Positions 1 to 7,671 of a stretch of 26,360 nucleotides of DNA are shown in pieces; position 1 is the stretch's first letter, and each line of letters begins with the position of its first letter. The notes below the pieces were generated by a model, which was not told where the DNA came from, made no database searches, and saw only the letters and a program-made list of their open reading frames with translations. The stretch is from JBFHNV01 sp965365655 (GTDB lineage: Bacteria > Pseudomonadota > Gammaproteobacteria > HK1): the NCBI GenBank assembly GCA_965365655.1, contig CBDUCN010000023.1:1-26360 (forward strand), given 5' to 3'. Position numbers and translations under genes: made by a program.

Positions 1-75
1 CTTGCGGATGCTGAAGTCGCCGCTGGGCGGCTTCGGCGCGAAGTCCACCCCTTCGAGGCGGGGCTCGTGGGCCAT
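1..75 (-). CDS. secB: Probable SecB protein-export chaperone, N-terminal fragment
   Basis: Only the first 25 codons are in the window; the gene continues beyond base 1. The ATG at 75-73 is preceded by AGGAG about 8 nt upstream, which makes this a convincing start. The peptide has a short polar leader followed by GDFSIRK, which resembles the beginning of the first SecB beta-strand (F-x-I-x-R/K followed by Y-x-K-D). It lies 31 nt downstream of a YibN-type rhodanese gene on the same strand; in many Gammaproteobacteria yibN, grxC and secB are adjacent. If this is SecB, it keeps preproteins unfolded and passes them to SecA. grxC would then be missing between the two. The assignment rests mainly on context and about seven residues, so another small protein is possible. 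Confidence 0.42.
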   Translation of the reverse strand, partial: MAHEPRLEGVDFAPKPPSGDFSIRK

Positions 76-106
76 CGTGCGGCTCCTGTGATGCGGGCGC
101 GGCCGT

Positions 107-532
107 TCAGCTCTTGGACAGCGGAAGGCTCGCGCCCTCCCACGCGTGCAGTCCGCCGGCCAGGGTCTGCACGTTCTCGAAACCCTCGCGCTTCAGCGCC
201 GCGGCGGCGCGCGCGGAGAGCTGGCCGGTCCGGCACACCGTGATCAGCGGCCGGTCCCGGTACTTCTGCAGCCGCCCGGCCTGCGACGCGATCTGCGCTT
301 CCGGGATGTTCAGCGCGTTGATAATGTGGCCCTGGCGGTACTCGCTCTCGCCGCGCACGTCGACCACCACCGCATCCTCACTGTTGATGAGGCGGGTGGC
401 GTCCGTCGGCGGGAGGCGCCTGACACCGCCGATGCGCCCCGCGACGAACGACCACACCAGGCCCGCGACGATGCCTATGAACGCCAGCACCAGCACCGGG
501 TGGTTGCGGAAGAACTCGAGGTACTGGGGCAT
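107..532 (-). CDS. Membrane-anchored rhodanese-like sulfurtransferase (YibN type)
   Basis: A 141-residue protein with one N-terminal membrane segment (about residues 12-30, VLVLAFIGIVAGLVW) and a cytoplasmic rhodanese domain (about 42-137). The domain has the usual VVVDVR and GHI-NA-NIP signatures and an active-site loop CRTGQ with the catalytic cysteine at 100, so a persulfide-carrying enzyme is expected. The physiological substrate of this family is unclear. I prefer the ATG at 532; an in-frame TTG at 541 would add three residues, and neither has a strong Shine-Dalgarno sequence. The gene is divergent from the envC-like gene with almost no space between the starts, and lies upstream of the probable secB on the same strand. 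Confidence 0.9.
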   Translation of the reverse strand: MPQYLEFFRNHPVLVLAFIGIVAGLVWSFVAGRIGGVRRLPPTDATRLINSEDAVVVDVRGESEYRQGHIINALNIPEAQIASQAGRLQKYRDRPLITVCRTGQLSARAAAALKREGFENVQTLAGGLHAWEGASLPLSKS

Positions 533-573
533 GTGGGGCAATGGGCGGGACCTGGAGAGCGCGCGAGGTTAGC

Positions 574-1782
574 TTGAAGGCACCGGTCAGGCAACGCGCG
601 TCACGGCGCGCCCCGGGGCTGCCCGCCGCCGCCCTGCTGCTGCTGCTGGCGGCGCAGGCACGCGGCGAGGCGCCGCCGGGCGACGCCGCCGACGCGGAAC
701 GCGAGCTGTCGCGCATCAGCACCGCGATCGGGGCGCTGGAACGCGACATCCGCGCCGCACGCGCGGATCGCACCCAGGCCTCCCTCGCGCTGGAACGCCA
801 CGAGCGCGCCATCGCGGACATCGCGCGCGAGCAACGGCGCCTTGAGGCCACCGCCGCGGATCTCGACCGCGAGCTCGCACGGCTGCGCACGGTCCGCGAC
901 GGGCTCGAGCGCGACGTGTCCGCGGAACGCGCGGCGCTGGGGCGGCAGCTGCGCGTGGCGTACGCGCTGGGACGCCAGCACCCCGTTCGGCTGCTGCTGC
1001 AGGACCGGGACCCGGGTACGGTCGCGAGGCTGCTGCGCTACCACGGCTACCTGACGCGCGAGCGCCGCGCACGCATCGCGGCACTGGACTCGGCCCTCGA
1101 GCGCCTCGCCGGCACCGAGGCGGCCATCGACCGCGAGTCGCGCCGCCTCGCGGAGGTGCGCGCGCGGCAGGCCGAGCGGCGCGAGGCGCTGCTCGCCGAG
1201 CGCGAGCGCCGCGCCGGGGCGCTCGCCCGGCTGGTTCGCGAGCTGCACGAGCGCACCGCCGAGCTGGGGGCGATGAGACAGGATCGCGCGCGCCTCGCCG
1301 AGCTGGTGAAGCGCCTGCGCGAGGCGATCAACGACATTCCGCCGGAGCTTGAGCCGCCGCGATCCTTCGCGAGCCTGCGCGGCAAGCTGCCGTGGCCGGT
1401 GCAGGGGACGCTGAGCCGGCGCTTCGGCGCGCCGCGCGAGGAAGCGGGCCTCACCTGGCAGGGCGTCATGATGCGGGCGAAGGCCGGCGGCGAGGTGCGC
1501 GCCGTCGCGCACGGCCGGGTGGTGTTCGCCGACTGGCTGCGCGGCTTCGGGATGATGGTGATCCTCGACCACGGCGACGGCTACATGACCCTGTACGGGC
1601 ACAACCAGAGCCTGCTGCGCGAGCCCGGCGAGTGGGTCGCGGCGGGCGACCCGGTCGCGACGGTGGGTGACAGCGGCGGAAGCGCGAGCGCCGGCCTGTA
1701 CTTCGAGATCCGCCGCGACGGCCGGCCCGTGGACCCGGACCGCTGGTGCAGCGCCCGCGCGCGCTTCCGGGCCGCCTTGTAA
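574..1782 (+). CDS. envC: EnvC-like M23/LytM-domain divisome activator
   Basis: A secreted protein of about 402 residues: a signal peptide (Arg-rich n-region, then AALLLLLAAQARG), a long coiled coil (roughly 30-260) rich in Arg, Glu and Leu, and a C-terminal LytM domain (roughly 290-395). EnvC-family proteins recruit and activate N-acetylmuramoyl-L-alanine amidases at the septum. The LytM site looks degenerate: where active M23 enzymes have H-x-G-x-D this protein has GVMMRA, and the C-terminal HxH is replaced by LYFEIR. YGHN is kept. This fits a non-catalytic activator. Start: a TTG at 574 with GAGG five bases upstream gives a typical signal peptide; an ATG at 541 would add 11 residues. ctpA follows on the same strand, as in other Gammaproteobacteria, but gpmI, often found upstream, is absent. 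Confidence 0.88.
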   Translation: MKAPVRQRASRRAPGLPAAALLLLLAAQARGEAPPGDAADAERELSRISTAIGALERDIRAARADRTQASLALERHERAIADIAREQRRLEATAADLDRELARLRTVRDGLERDVSAERAALGRQLRVAYALGRQHPVRLLLQDRDPGTVARLLRYHGYLTRERRARIAALDSALERLAGTEAAIDRESRRLAEVRARQAERREALLAERERRAGALARLVRELHERTAELGAMRQDRARLAELVKRLREAINDIPPELEPPRSFASLRGKLPWPVQGTLSRRFGAPREEAGLTWQGVMMRAKAGGEVRAVAHGRVVFADWLRGFGMMVILDHGDGYMTLYGHNQSLLREPGEWVAAGDPVATVGDSGGSASAGLYFEIRRDGRPVDPDRWCSARARFRAAL

Positions 1783-1924
1783 GCCCGTCCGGGCCGCGAG
1801 TAAGCTTCCGCGGGTCAGGACGGGAGTCCCGGCGGAGTTCCTGCGCGGCGCCTGATGTGGCCGTGAACGCCCGGCATCCCGCCCGCCGTCGCGCTGCGGG
1901 CGGCCGTCGCGACGACCTTGTCCG

Positions 1925-1946
1925 GGAGCCGGCGCGGGCCGGCTCC
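1925..1946 (+). terminator. Stable GC hairpin between envC and ctpA
   Basis: A perfect 9-bp inverted repeat, GGAGCCGGC and GCCGGCTCC, with a GCGG loop, followed by TCCCCC rather than a T-run. It is about 40 nt upstream of the ctpA start codon. It could be a partial terminator, an attenuator or an mRNA-stabilising element. The lack of a U-tract argues against a classic intrinsic terminator. Confidence 0.4.
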
Positions 1947-1985
1947 TCCCCCGTCGAGTTGGGCGTGCTGCGCCCGGAGGCATCC

Positions 1986-3341
1986 ATGAAACACTGGCGT
2001 CACACGCTGCCCATCCTGGCAGCCGGGCTCGCCCTGGGCGCGCTGCTCACGGGCGGCCAGAGCGTGCTGGCTCAGCGCAGCGGTCAGAGCTCGCTGCCGC
2101 TCGAGGACCTGCGCACGTTCACCGAGATCTTCGCCAAGATCAAGAACGACTACGTCGAGTCGGTCGAGGACAAGGACCTTCTGCAGAACGCGATTCGCGG
2201 GATGCTCTCCGGCCTCGACCCCCACTCGTCGTACCTGCTGCCCGAGGACTACCAGCAGCTCCAGCAGGGCACCAGCGGCGAGTTCGGCGGCCTCGGCATC
2301 GAGGTCGGAATGGAAGACGGCTTCGTGAAGGTGATCGCGCCGATCGACGACACGCCGGCGTCGCGCGCCGGCATGGAGGCGGGCGACCTGATCATCCGCC
2401 TCGACGACACGCCGGTGAAGGGGATGACGCTCGCCGACGCCGTCAAGATCATGCGCGGCAAGCCGGGCTCGCCGATCGTGCTGACGGTCGTGCGCGACGG
2501 GGTCGACGCGCCGTTCAAGGTCACCATCGTGCGCGACGTGATCAAGGTGCGCAGCGTGAAGAGCCGCCTTCTCGAGCAGGGTTACGGCTACGTGCGGGTG
2601 ACGCAGTTCCAGACTCGCACCGGCGAGAACCTGCGCGAGGCGATCAACGAGCTGCGCGAGAAGAGCGACGGCAAGCTCGACGGGCTGGTGCTGGATCTGC
2701 GCAACAACCCGGGCGGCGTGCTCAGCGCGGCGGTGTCGGTGTCGGACGCATTCCTCACCGACGGCATCATCGTGTACACGGACGGCCGCCTCGACGACGC
2801 GAAGCTGAAGTTCAACGCGAAGCCCACCGACGTGCTCGACGGCGCGCCCATCGTGGTGCTGGTGAACGGAGGCTCGGCCTCGGCCTCGGAGATCGTCGCA
2901 GGCGCCCTGCAGGACCACAGGCGCGCCATCATCATGGGCGAGAAGACCTTCGGCAAGGGCTCGGTGCAGACCATCCTGCCGATGGAGAACGGGTCCGCGC
3001 TGAAGCTGACGACGGCCCGCTACTTCACCCCGTCGGGCGTGTCGATCCAGGCGGAGGGCATCACGCCGGACATCCAGGTGGCGCGCCTGAAGGTGGCCGC
3101 CGCCGAGGCCCAGACCTCGAGCCGCATCAAGGAGCGCGACCTGCCCAAGCACCTGCGCGGCGAGAAGGAGGGCGACGAGGACGCCGGCGCGAGCAAGGGC
3201 GACGCGAAGCCGGACGAGACGCCGGCCGCGGACGGTGCAGCGTCCGGCGGCGAGACACCGCTCGCGAGCCGCGACTACGCGCTGTTCGAGGCGCTGAACC
3301 TCCTGAAGGGACTCAACATCCTCAGCAAGGCACGCTCCTGA
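1986..3341 (+). CDS. ctpA: Carboxy-terminal processing protease CtpA (S41 family)
   Basis: A 451-residue periplasmic protease. The start is ATG 1986 with GGAGG about 6 nt upstream; the frame is open further upstream but lacks such support. A signal peptide or anchor spans residues 1-30 (LAAGLALGALLTGG, then VLAQ). A PDZ domain is at roughly 97-185 (GLGIEV to VTIVRD). The S41 core follows, with the catalytic Ser in GGSASASEI (Ser299) and the catalytic Lys in EKTFGKGS (Lys324). The 25-residue Ser-Lys spacing matches known CtpA enzymes. The C-terminus is a Lys/Asp/Glu-rich tail before a final helix. In Pseudomonas, CtpA with its lipoprotein partner LbcA degrades peptidoglycan endopeptidases; a comparable role is inferred here from its position beside envC and the deacetylase gene. 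Confidence 0.96.
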   Translation: MKHWRHTLPILAAGLALGALLTGGQSVLAQRSGQSSLPLEDLRTFTEIFAKIKNDYVESVEDKDLLQNAIRGMLSGLDPHSSYLLPEDYQQLQQGTSGEFGGLGIEVGMEDGFVKVIAPIDDTPASRAGMEAGDLIIRLDDTPVKGMTLADAVKIMRGKPGSPIVLTVVRDGVDAPFKVTIVRDVIKVRSVKSRLLEQGYGYVRVTQFQTRTGENLREAINELREKSDGKLDGLVLDLRNNPGGVLSAAVSVSDAFLTDGIIVYTDGRLDDAKLKFNAKPTDVLDGAPIVVLVNGGSASASEIVAGALQDHRRAIIMGEKTFGKGSVQTILPMENGSALKLTTARYFTPSGVSIQAEGITPDIQVARLKVAAAEAQTSSRIKERDLPKHLRGEKEGDEDAGASKGDAKPDETPAADGAASGGETPLASRDYALFEALNLLKGLNILSKARS

Positions 3342-3363
3342 CGCCGCCGGCGGCAGGCTCGGG

Positions 3364-4266
3364 ATGGCGGTTCCCCGGTCACTGACCGCGTCGGCGCTCG
3401 GCGCCGCCCTCGTCGTGGCCGTCGTCATGGCGATGGCCGCCGCCCCGGTGCACGCGCGTGACGCGGTGCCCGTCGCCGTGGTCATCGACGACGTGGGCAA
3501 CCTGCGCCACGAGGGGCTGCGGGCCGTCGAGCTGCCGGGCCCGATCACCTACGCGATGCTGCCGCACACGCCGCACGCCGCGTCGCTGGCCCGCATCGCC
3601 CACGCCCTCGGCAAGGAGGTGCTGGTCCACCTGCCGATGGAGGCCGATCCGCCGCGACCGCTGGGACCCGGGGGCCTCACCGCCGCGCTCGCGCGCCACC
3701 AGTTCGAGCGCCGCGTGCGCAGCGCCCTGGACTCGGTGCCGCACGCACGCGGCGCCAGCAACCACATGGGCAGCCTGCTCACCACCCTTCCGGTGCACAT
3801 GGACTGGCTGATGCAGGTGCTGTCGTCGCGCCGCGGGTGGGTGTTCCTGGACAGCCGCACGACGGCCCGGACCGTCGCCGAGGACCGTGCGCTCGCGGCC
3901 GGCGTCGGCGCGACCTGGCGCGACGTGTTCCTGGACAACGACCCGTCCCCCGACGCGATCAGGCGCCAGCTCCGCACGCTCGCGTCGGTCGCGCACCGCC
4001 ACGGCAGCGCGGTGGCCATCGGCCACCCGTACCCGCAGACCCTGGAAGTGCTCGCGCAGAGCCTGCCGCGGATGCGCGGCGACGGGCTGCGACTCGCGCC
4101 GCTGTCAGAGGTGATCGCGATGCGCGCCCGGCAGTCGGTGCGCGTCGCTCAGGAGTCCTCGCCGGGCCAGGCGGCCAGCACCAGGCACACGCCCAGCGCG
4201 CCCAGCACCCAGCTCAGCAGCGGCGCGCCGGCCACGATCATCGGCTGGAACCCGTCCAGGCCATAG
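3364..4266 (+). CDS. Divergent polysaccharide deacetylase (YibQ/DUF610 family)
   Basis: A 300-residue secreted protein with a signal peptide (residues 1-31, ending in PVHAR) and a divergent polysaccharide-deacetylase fold. Visible family signatures are VVIDDVG (about 39-45), YAMLPHTP, EVLVHLPMEA, ASNHMGS, GWVFLDSRT, DVFLDND and AIGHPYP. These Asp/His motifs are consistent with metal-dependent deacetylation of an envelope polysaccharide, but the substrate is unknown. It lies 22 nt after ctpA, with the palindrome GCCGCCGGCGGC (3343-3354) in the gap, and is probably co-transcribed. The last ~39 codons (from base 4149) overlap the 3' end of ubiB on the other strand. They are rich in Ser, Pro and Thr and look like read-through rather than part of the domain. 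Confidence 0.88.
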   Translation: MAVPRSLTASALGAALVVAVVMAMAAAPVHARDAVPVAVVIDDVGNLRHEGLRAVELPGPITYAMLPHTPHAASLARIAHALGKEVLVHLPMEADPPRPLGPGGLTAALARHQFERRVRSALDSVPHARGASNHMGSLLTTLPVHMDWLMQVLSSRRGWVFLDSRTTARTVAEDRALAAGVGATWRDVFLDNDPSPDAIRRQLRTLASVAHRHGSAVAIGHPYPQTLEVLAQSLPRMRGDGLRLAPLSEVIAMRARQSVRVAQESSPGQAASTRHTPSAPSTQLSSGAPATIIGWNPSRP

Positions 4267-5813
4267 ATCACGGCGGCGCTCATCAGCAGCGCCGCACCCA
4301 CCACCGCGAGCACCGTGCGCTGGTTCGCGCGGCGCACCTCGCGGCGCAGGCAGGCGAGATCCTCCGAGGTCATGCGCAGCTCCAGGCGTCCCTCGCGAGC
4401 CTGCTCGAGCACCTCGTAGGCGAGCGACGGAAGGCGCGGCAGGGTCTCGCTCCAGCGCGGCGCCTGGCTCTTCAGCTCGCGCAGCAGCGCCTTGCCGCCG
4501 AGCTGCTCGCGCATCCACTGCTCGAGGAACGGCTTCGCGGTGGCCCACAGATCCAGCTCCGGGTAGAGCTGGCGCCCCAGCCCCTCGATGTTGAGCAGGG
4601 TCTTCTGCAGCAGCACGAGCTGCGGCTGCACCTCCATGTCGAAACGCCGCGCCACCTGGAACAGGCGCAGCAGCAGCTGACCGAAGGAGATCTCGCTCAA
4701 CGGGCGCTCGAAGATCGGCTCGCACACGCTGCGGATCGCCGCCTCGAACTCGTTGATGCGGGTGTCCCGGGGAACCCACCGCGACTGCACGTGAAGCTGC
4801 GCCACCCGGTGATAGTCGCGATTGAAGAACGCGACGAAGTTCTCCGCGAGGTAGCGCTGATCCTCCGGCGTGAGGCTTCCCATGATCCCGAAGTCCACCG
4901 CGATGTAGCAGGGGCTCTCGGGCGTGTCGCGCGCGACGAAGATGTTGCCGGGGTGCATGTCGGCGTGGAAGAAGTTGTGTCGAACGACCTGCGTGAAGAA
5001 GATCTCCACGCCGCGCTCCGCGAGCGCCTTCAGGTCCACGCCCGCGGCGCGCAGACCCGCGAGGTCGCTGATCGGCAGCCCCGAGATGCGCTCCATCACC
5101 ATCACGTTTCCGCGGCTGTACGGCCACACGATCTCGGGCACGTAGAGCAGGGGCGAGCCGTCGAAATTGCGCCGCAGCAGCGACGCGGAGGCCGCCTCGC
5201 GCAGCAGGTCCAGCTCGTCGAGGATGATGGTCTCGTACTCGCGCACCACTTCCCGCGGGCGCAGGCGGCGGCTCTCGCGCCAGTAGCGATGCGCGAGATC
5301 GGCGACGATGTGCATCAGGTCGACGTCGCGGCGGATCGTCTCCTCGATGCCCGGGCGCACCACCTTCACCACCACCCTGGAGCCGTCCTCGAGCCGCGCC
5401 GCGTGCACCTGCGCGATGCTGGCCGACGCAAGCGGCGTCTCCTCGAACTCCGAGAACAGCTGCTCGACCGGCTGGCCCAGCGCGCGCTCGACGATCGCGC
5501 GCGCCTCCGCGCCCGGAAACGGAGGCACGCGGTCCTGCAGGTTGGCCAGCTCGTCGGCCACGTCGCTGGGCAGCAGATCGCGGCGCGTCGACAGCGTCTG
5601 CCCGAACTTCACGAAGATCGGACCCAGCTCCTCCAGCGCCCGCCGGATGCGCAGGCCCCGCGGCGGGCGCGGGCCGCGCCGCCAGTTCCACGGCAGCAGC
5701 GCGTGCACGAACGCCACCGGGCGCAGGAACGGGATCGCGAACACCAGCTCGTCCAGCCCGTGCGCCACGAGCACGCGGGCGATGTGCACCAGCCGCAGGG
5801 CGCGCCGCAGCAT
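4149..5813 (-). CDS. ubiB: UbiB, ABC1-family atypical kinase/ATPase for ubiquinone biosynthesis
   Basis: 554 residues, close to the 546 of E. coli UbiB. The start is ATG 5813, two bases after the ubiJ stop (TGAGGATG, with GAGG acting as the ribosome site). Signature elements of the UbiB/ADCK family are present: the N-terminal KxGQ motif KFGQ (69-72), the Ala-rich nucleotide loop ASASIAQVH (129-137), VVVK (Lys150), DMHPGN (285-290) and VDFG (306-309). Two C-terminal membrane helices follow (VLAVVGAALLMSAAVIYG, then a second ending in GVCLVLAAW). UbiB is thought to use ATP to help extract or deliver hydrophobic quinone intermediates to the Ubi complex. It is the last gene of the DUF971-ubiE-RDD-ubiJ-ubiB run, and its end overlaps the convergent deacetylase gene by 118 bp. 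Confidence 0.97.
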   Translation of the reverse strand: MLRRALRLVHIARVLVAHGLDELVFAIPFLRPVAFVHALLPWNWRRGPRPPRGLRIRRALEELGPIFVKFGQTLSTRRDLLPSDVADELANLQDRVPPFPGAEARAIVERALGQPVEQLFSEFEETPLASASIAQVHAARLEDGSRVVVKVVRPGIEETIRRDVDLMHIVADLAHRYWRESRRLRPREVVREYETIILDELDLLREAASASLLRRNFDGSPLLYVPEIVWPYSRGNVMVMERISGLPISDLAGLRAAGVDLKALAERGVEIFFTQVVRHNFFHADMHPGNIFVARDTPESPCYIAVDFGIMGSLTPEDQRYLAENFVAFFNRDYHRVAQLHVQSRWVPRDTRINEFEAAIRSVCEPIFERPLSEISFGQLLLRLFQVARRFDMEVQPQLVLLQKTLLNIEGLGRQLYPELDLWATAKPFLEQWMREQLGGKALLRELKSQAPRWSETLPRLPSLAYEVLEQAREGRLELRMTSEDLACLRREVRRANQRTVLAVVGAALLMSAAVIYGLDGFQPMIVAGAPLLSWVLGALGVCLVLAAWPGEDS

Positions 5814-5815
5814 CC

Positions 5816-6415
5816 TCAACGGCCGCGCTCCAGCCGATCGATGCGCTTCTCCAGGCGCTCCACGGCGTCGCGCGCCGCGTCGACCTCGTCCGCGAACGCG
5901 CGCAGCCGGTCGCACCCGACCAGCCACCGCGACTCCTCGCGCAGGAATTCCGCCACGTCCGACTCCAGGGACCGCGCGCTGCGCCGCGCCCCCGCGGCCA
6001 GGCGGGCCAGGCCGCGCGCCAGCGGATGGCCCAGCTCGTCGCCCAGCGCGCGGGCGATCGGCTCTTCCCAGTCCGGGCGCAGGCGCCGCAGCGCCTGCGC
6101 GAACACGAGGAGCAGCCCGACGTCGCCGTTCACCGACACGCCGGCGCCGGCGGGCAGCCCGTCGTCCTGGCGCAGCAGCGACCACAGCGCGGTGGGCGTG
6201 CCGCTGACGCTGACGTCGCAGCGCGCGGCGCCCGGCTGATCGAGCAGCACCCGCTCGCCGTCGAAGCTCGCCTCCAGCGCCACCGGCGCGACGCCCAGCA
6301 CCTCGATGCCCAGGCGCCTTCCCGCGAGCGGCGCGAGCACCGTCGCGGCTTCCGGATCGAGACGCAGCGCGTGGTTCAGCGACGCCTCGATGACCGGGAG
6401 CAGTGGCGTCCTCAC
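5816..6415 (-). CDS. ubiJ: UbiJ, SCP2-domain accessory factor of ubiquinone biosynthesis
   Basis: 199 residues (E. coli UbiJ has 201). The start is the GTG at 6415-6413, which overlaps the stop of the upstream RDD gene (GTGA); the open frame extends further upstream, but only as Arg/Gly/Ala-rich read-through of the RDD gene. The N-terminal half has the SCP2 lipid-binding fold (VIEASLNHALRLD, AGRRLGIEVLGV, SVSGTPTALWSLL). The C-terminal half is helical and charged and ends in a coiled coil (VERLEKRIDRLER). UbiJ binds quinone intermediates and, with UbiK, helps organise the Ubi metabolon. Its position between ubiE and ubiB is the standard gammaproteobacterial order, apart from the intervening RDD gene. 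It is probably translationally coupled on both sides. Confidence 0.92.
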   Translation of the reverse strand: MRTPLLPVIEASLNHALRLDPEAATVLAPLAGRRLGIEVLGVAPVALEASFDGERVLLDQPGAARCDVSVSGTPTALWSLLRQDDGLPAGAGVSVNGDVGLLLVFAQALRRLRPDWEEPIARALGDELGHPLARGLARLAAGARRSARSLESDVAEFLREESRWLVGCDRLRAFADEVDAARDAVERLEKRIDRLERGR

Positions 6416-6894
6416 GCCTTCGCCACCGGACCGGGCGCGACCGGGGCGACCCAGAGCTCGTCCTCGACCACCAGGCGCAGCCCGCTCACGCGGTCGTGCA
6501 GGGCCGCCCGGCCGCCGAGGCTCCACAGGATGCCGAGCCCACCCGTCGCCGCGACGGCCAGCAGCCGCAGCGCCGCGCGCGCGAGCCCGGGACGCCCGCC
6601 CGCCGGCGGCAGCAGCACCACGCCCATCAGCAGCGCGCCGGGCGTGCCGCCCAGCACGCGCCACGCCAGCAGCACGCCGAGCGCGACGCCCGCCGCCGAC
6701 GCGAGCGCGACGTCCGGGCGGCGCCAGACCTCCAGCACCCCGGCGTCCGCGTCGGCCGCGAGCGCGGCCGCGAGACCCGACTTCCAGAGCACCAGGTTCA
6801 GCGCGGCGAACGCGCAGGCCAGCAACACGCCGTCCACGAGCAGGGCCGCCGCGCGCCGTCCCAGACCCGCGTCGCGCGGAAGCGCCCGGCTCAC
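6412..6894 (-). CDS. RDD-family membrane protein inside the ubi operon
   Basis: 160 residues from the GTG at 6894-6892. The start overlaps the ubiE stop (GTGA) and the stop overlaps the ubiJ start (GTGA), so it is probably translationally coupled to both. The RDD signature is visible: RRAAALLVD (Arg13/14 to Asp21) opens the first membrane segment, GGTPGALLMGV follows the second, and LHDRVSGLRLV closes the domain. There are about four hydrophobic segments (roughly 15-35, 62-80, 84-95 and 106-125). RDD proteins are inner-membrane proteins of mostly unknown function; a few have been linked to Na+/H+ exchange. The coupling suggests a role with membrane-bound ubiquinone synthesis, but that is inference from position alone. 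Confidence 0.82.
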   Translation of the reverse strand: MSRALPRDAGLGRRAAALLVDGVLLACAFAALNLVLWKSGLAAALAADADAGVLEVWRRPDVALASAAGVALGVLLAWRVLGGTPGALLMGVVLLPPAGGRPGLARAALRLLAVAATGGLGILWSLGGRAALHDRVSGLRLVVEDELWVAPVAPGPVAKA

Positions 6895-7640
6895 AGCCGT
6901 CGCCCCCGGTGCACCGCGACCACGCCCAGCGCCAGGTTGAACCACTCGCACTCGTCGAAGCCGGCCTCGGCCATCATCTGCGCCAGCCGCTCCTGCGAGG
7001 GGTGCATGCGGATCGACTCCGCGAGGTAGCGGTAGCTGTCCGCGTCCCCGGCCACGCGGCGCCCCAGCCACGGCAGCACCCTGAACGAGTAGAGGTCGTA
7101 GAGCGGGCGCGCCGCCGGGACCCGCAGCTGCGAGAACTCGAGCACCAGGGCCTCGCCTCCGGGGCGCAGCACCCGGTGCATCTCCGCGAGCGCGCGGTCC
7201 TTGCGGGTCACGTTGCGCAGCCCGAAGCCGATGGTCACGCAGTCGAAGCTACGGTCCGGGAACGGCAGCGCCTCGGCGTTCACCTGCGCGTAGGCGACAC
7301 CGCTGACGCGCCCCTCGTCGAGCAGACGCTCGCGGCCCCGGCGCAGCATCGCGCCGTTGATGTCGGCGAGCACGACGCGGCCCGAGTCGCCGACGCGCTC
7401 GTGCAGCAGGCGCGCGATGTCGCCGGTGCCGCCCGCGAGGTCCAGCACCTCGGCGCCGGCACGCACGCCCGAGAGCAGCACCGCGAAACGCTTCCACAGC
7501 CGGTGCAGCCCGAACGACATGAGGTCGTTCATCAGGTCGTAGCGCCCGGCGACGGAGTCGAACACCGCACCCACGCGGCGCTGCTTGTCGCCGGCGGCGA
7601 CGCGCTGGAAGCCGAAGTCCGTGTAGCCCTCGTCGCTCAT
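6891..7640 (-). CDS. ubiE: UbiE, demethylmenaquinone / ubiquinone C-methyltransferase
   Basis: 249 residues (E. coli 251). The start ATG 7640 gives MSDEGYTDFGF, the usual UbiE N-terminus; the frame is open for another 33 codons upstream but without family similarity. SAM-binding motif I is VLDLAGGTGD (65-74). Other family blocks are VFDSVAGRYDLMNDLMSFG, FDCVTIGFGLRNV, LRPGGEALVLEFS and YRYLAESIRMHPSQ. The enzyme methylates the ring carbon of the demethoxy-benzoquinol (ubiquinone) or naphthoquinol (menaquinone) intermediate. The gene lies 31 nt after the DUF971 gene and is coupled by GTGA to the RDD gene. The SD is only a weak GGCGG. Confidence 0.97.
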   Translation of the reverse strand: MSDEGYTDFGFQRVAAGDKQRRVGAVFDSVAGRYDLMNDLMSFGLHRLWKRFAVLLSGVRAGAEVLDLAGGTGDIARLLHERVGDSGRVVLADINGAMLRRGRERLLDEGRVSGVAYAQVNAEALPFPDRSFDCVTIGFGLRNVTRKDRALAEMHRVLRPGGEALVLEFSQLRVPAARPLYDLYSFRVLPWLGRRVAGDADSYRYLAESIRMHPSQERLAQMMAEAGFDECEWFNLALGVVAVHRGRRL

Positions 7641-7671
7641 CGCGCCGCCGCGCCCGCCCCGGCCGCCGTCC

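Noticed and set aside
3837..6239. A plus-strand open frame of 800 codons opposite ubiB and ubiJ
   Set aside because: Low-complexity Arg/Ala/His-rich composition with no domain signature; ubiB and ubiJ on the minus strand have complete motifs.
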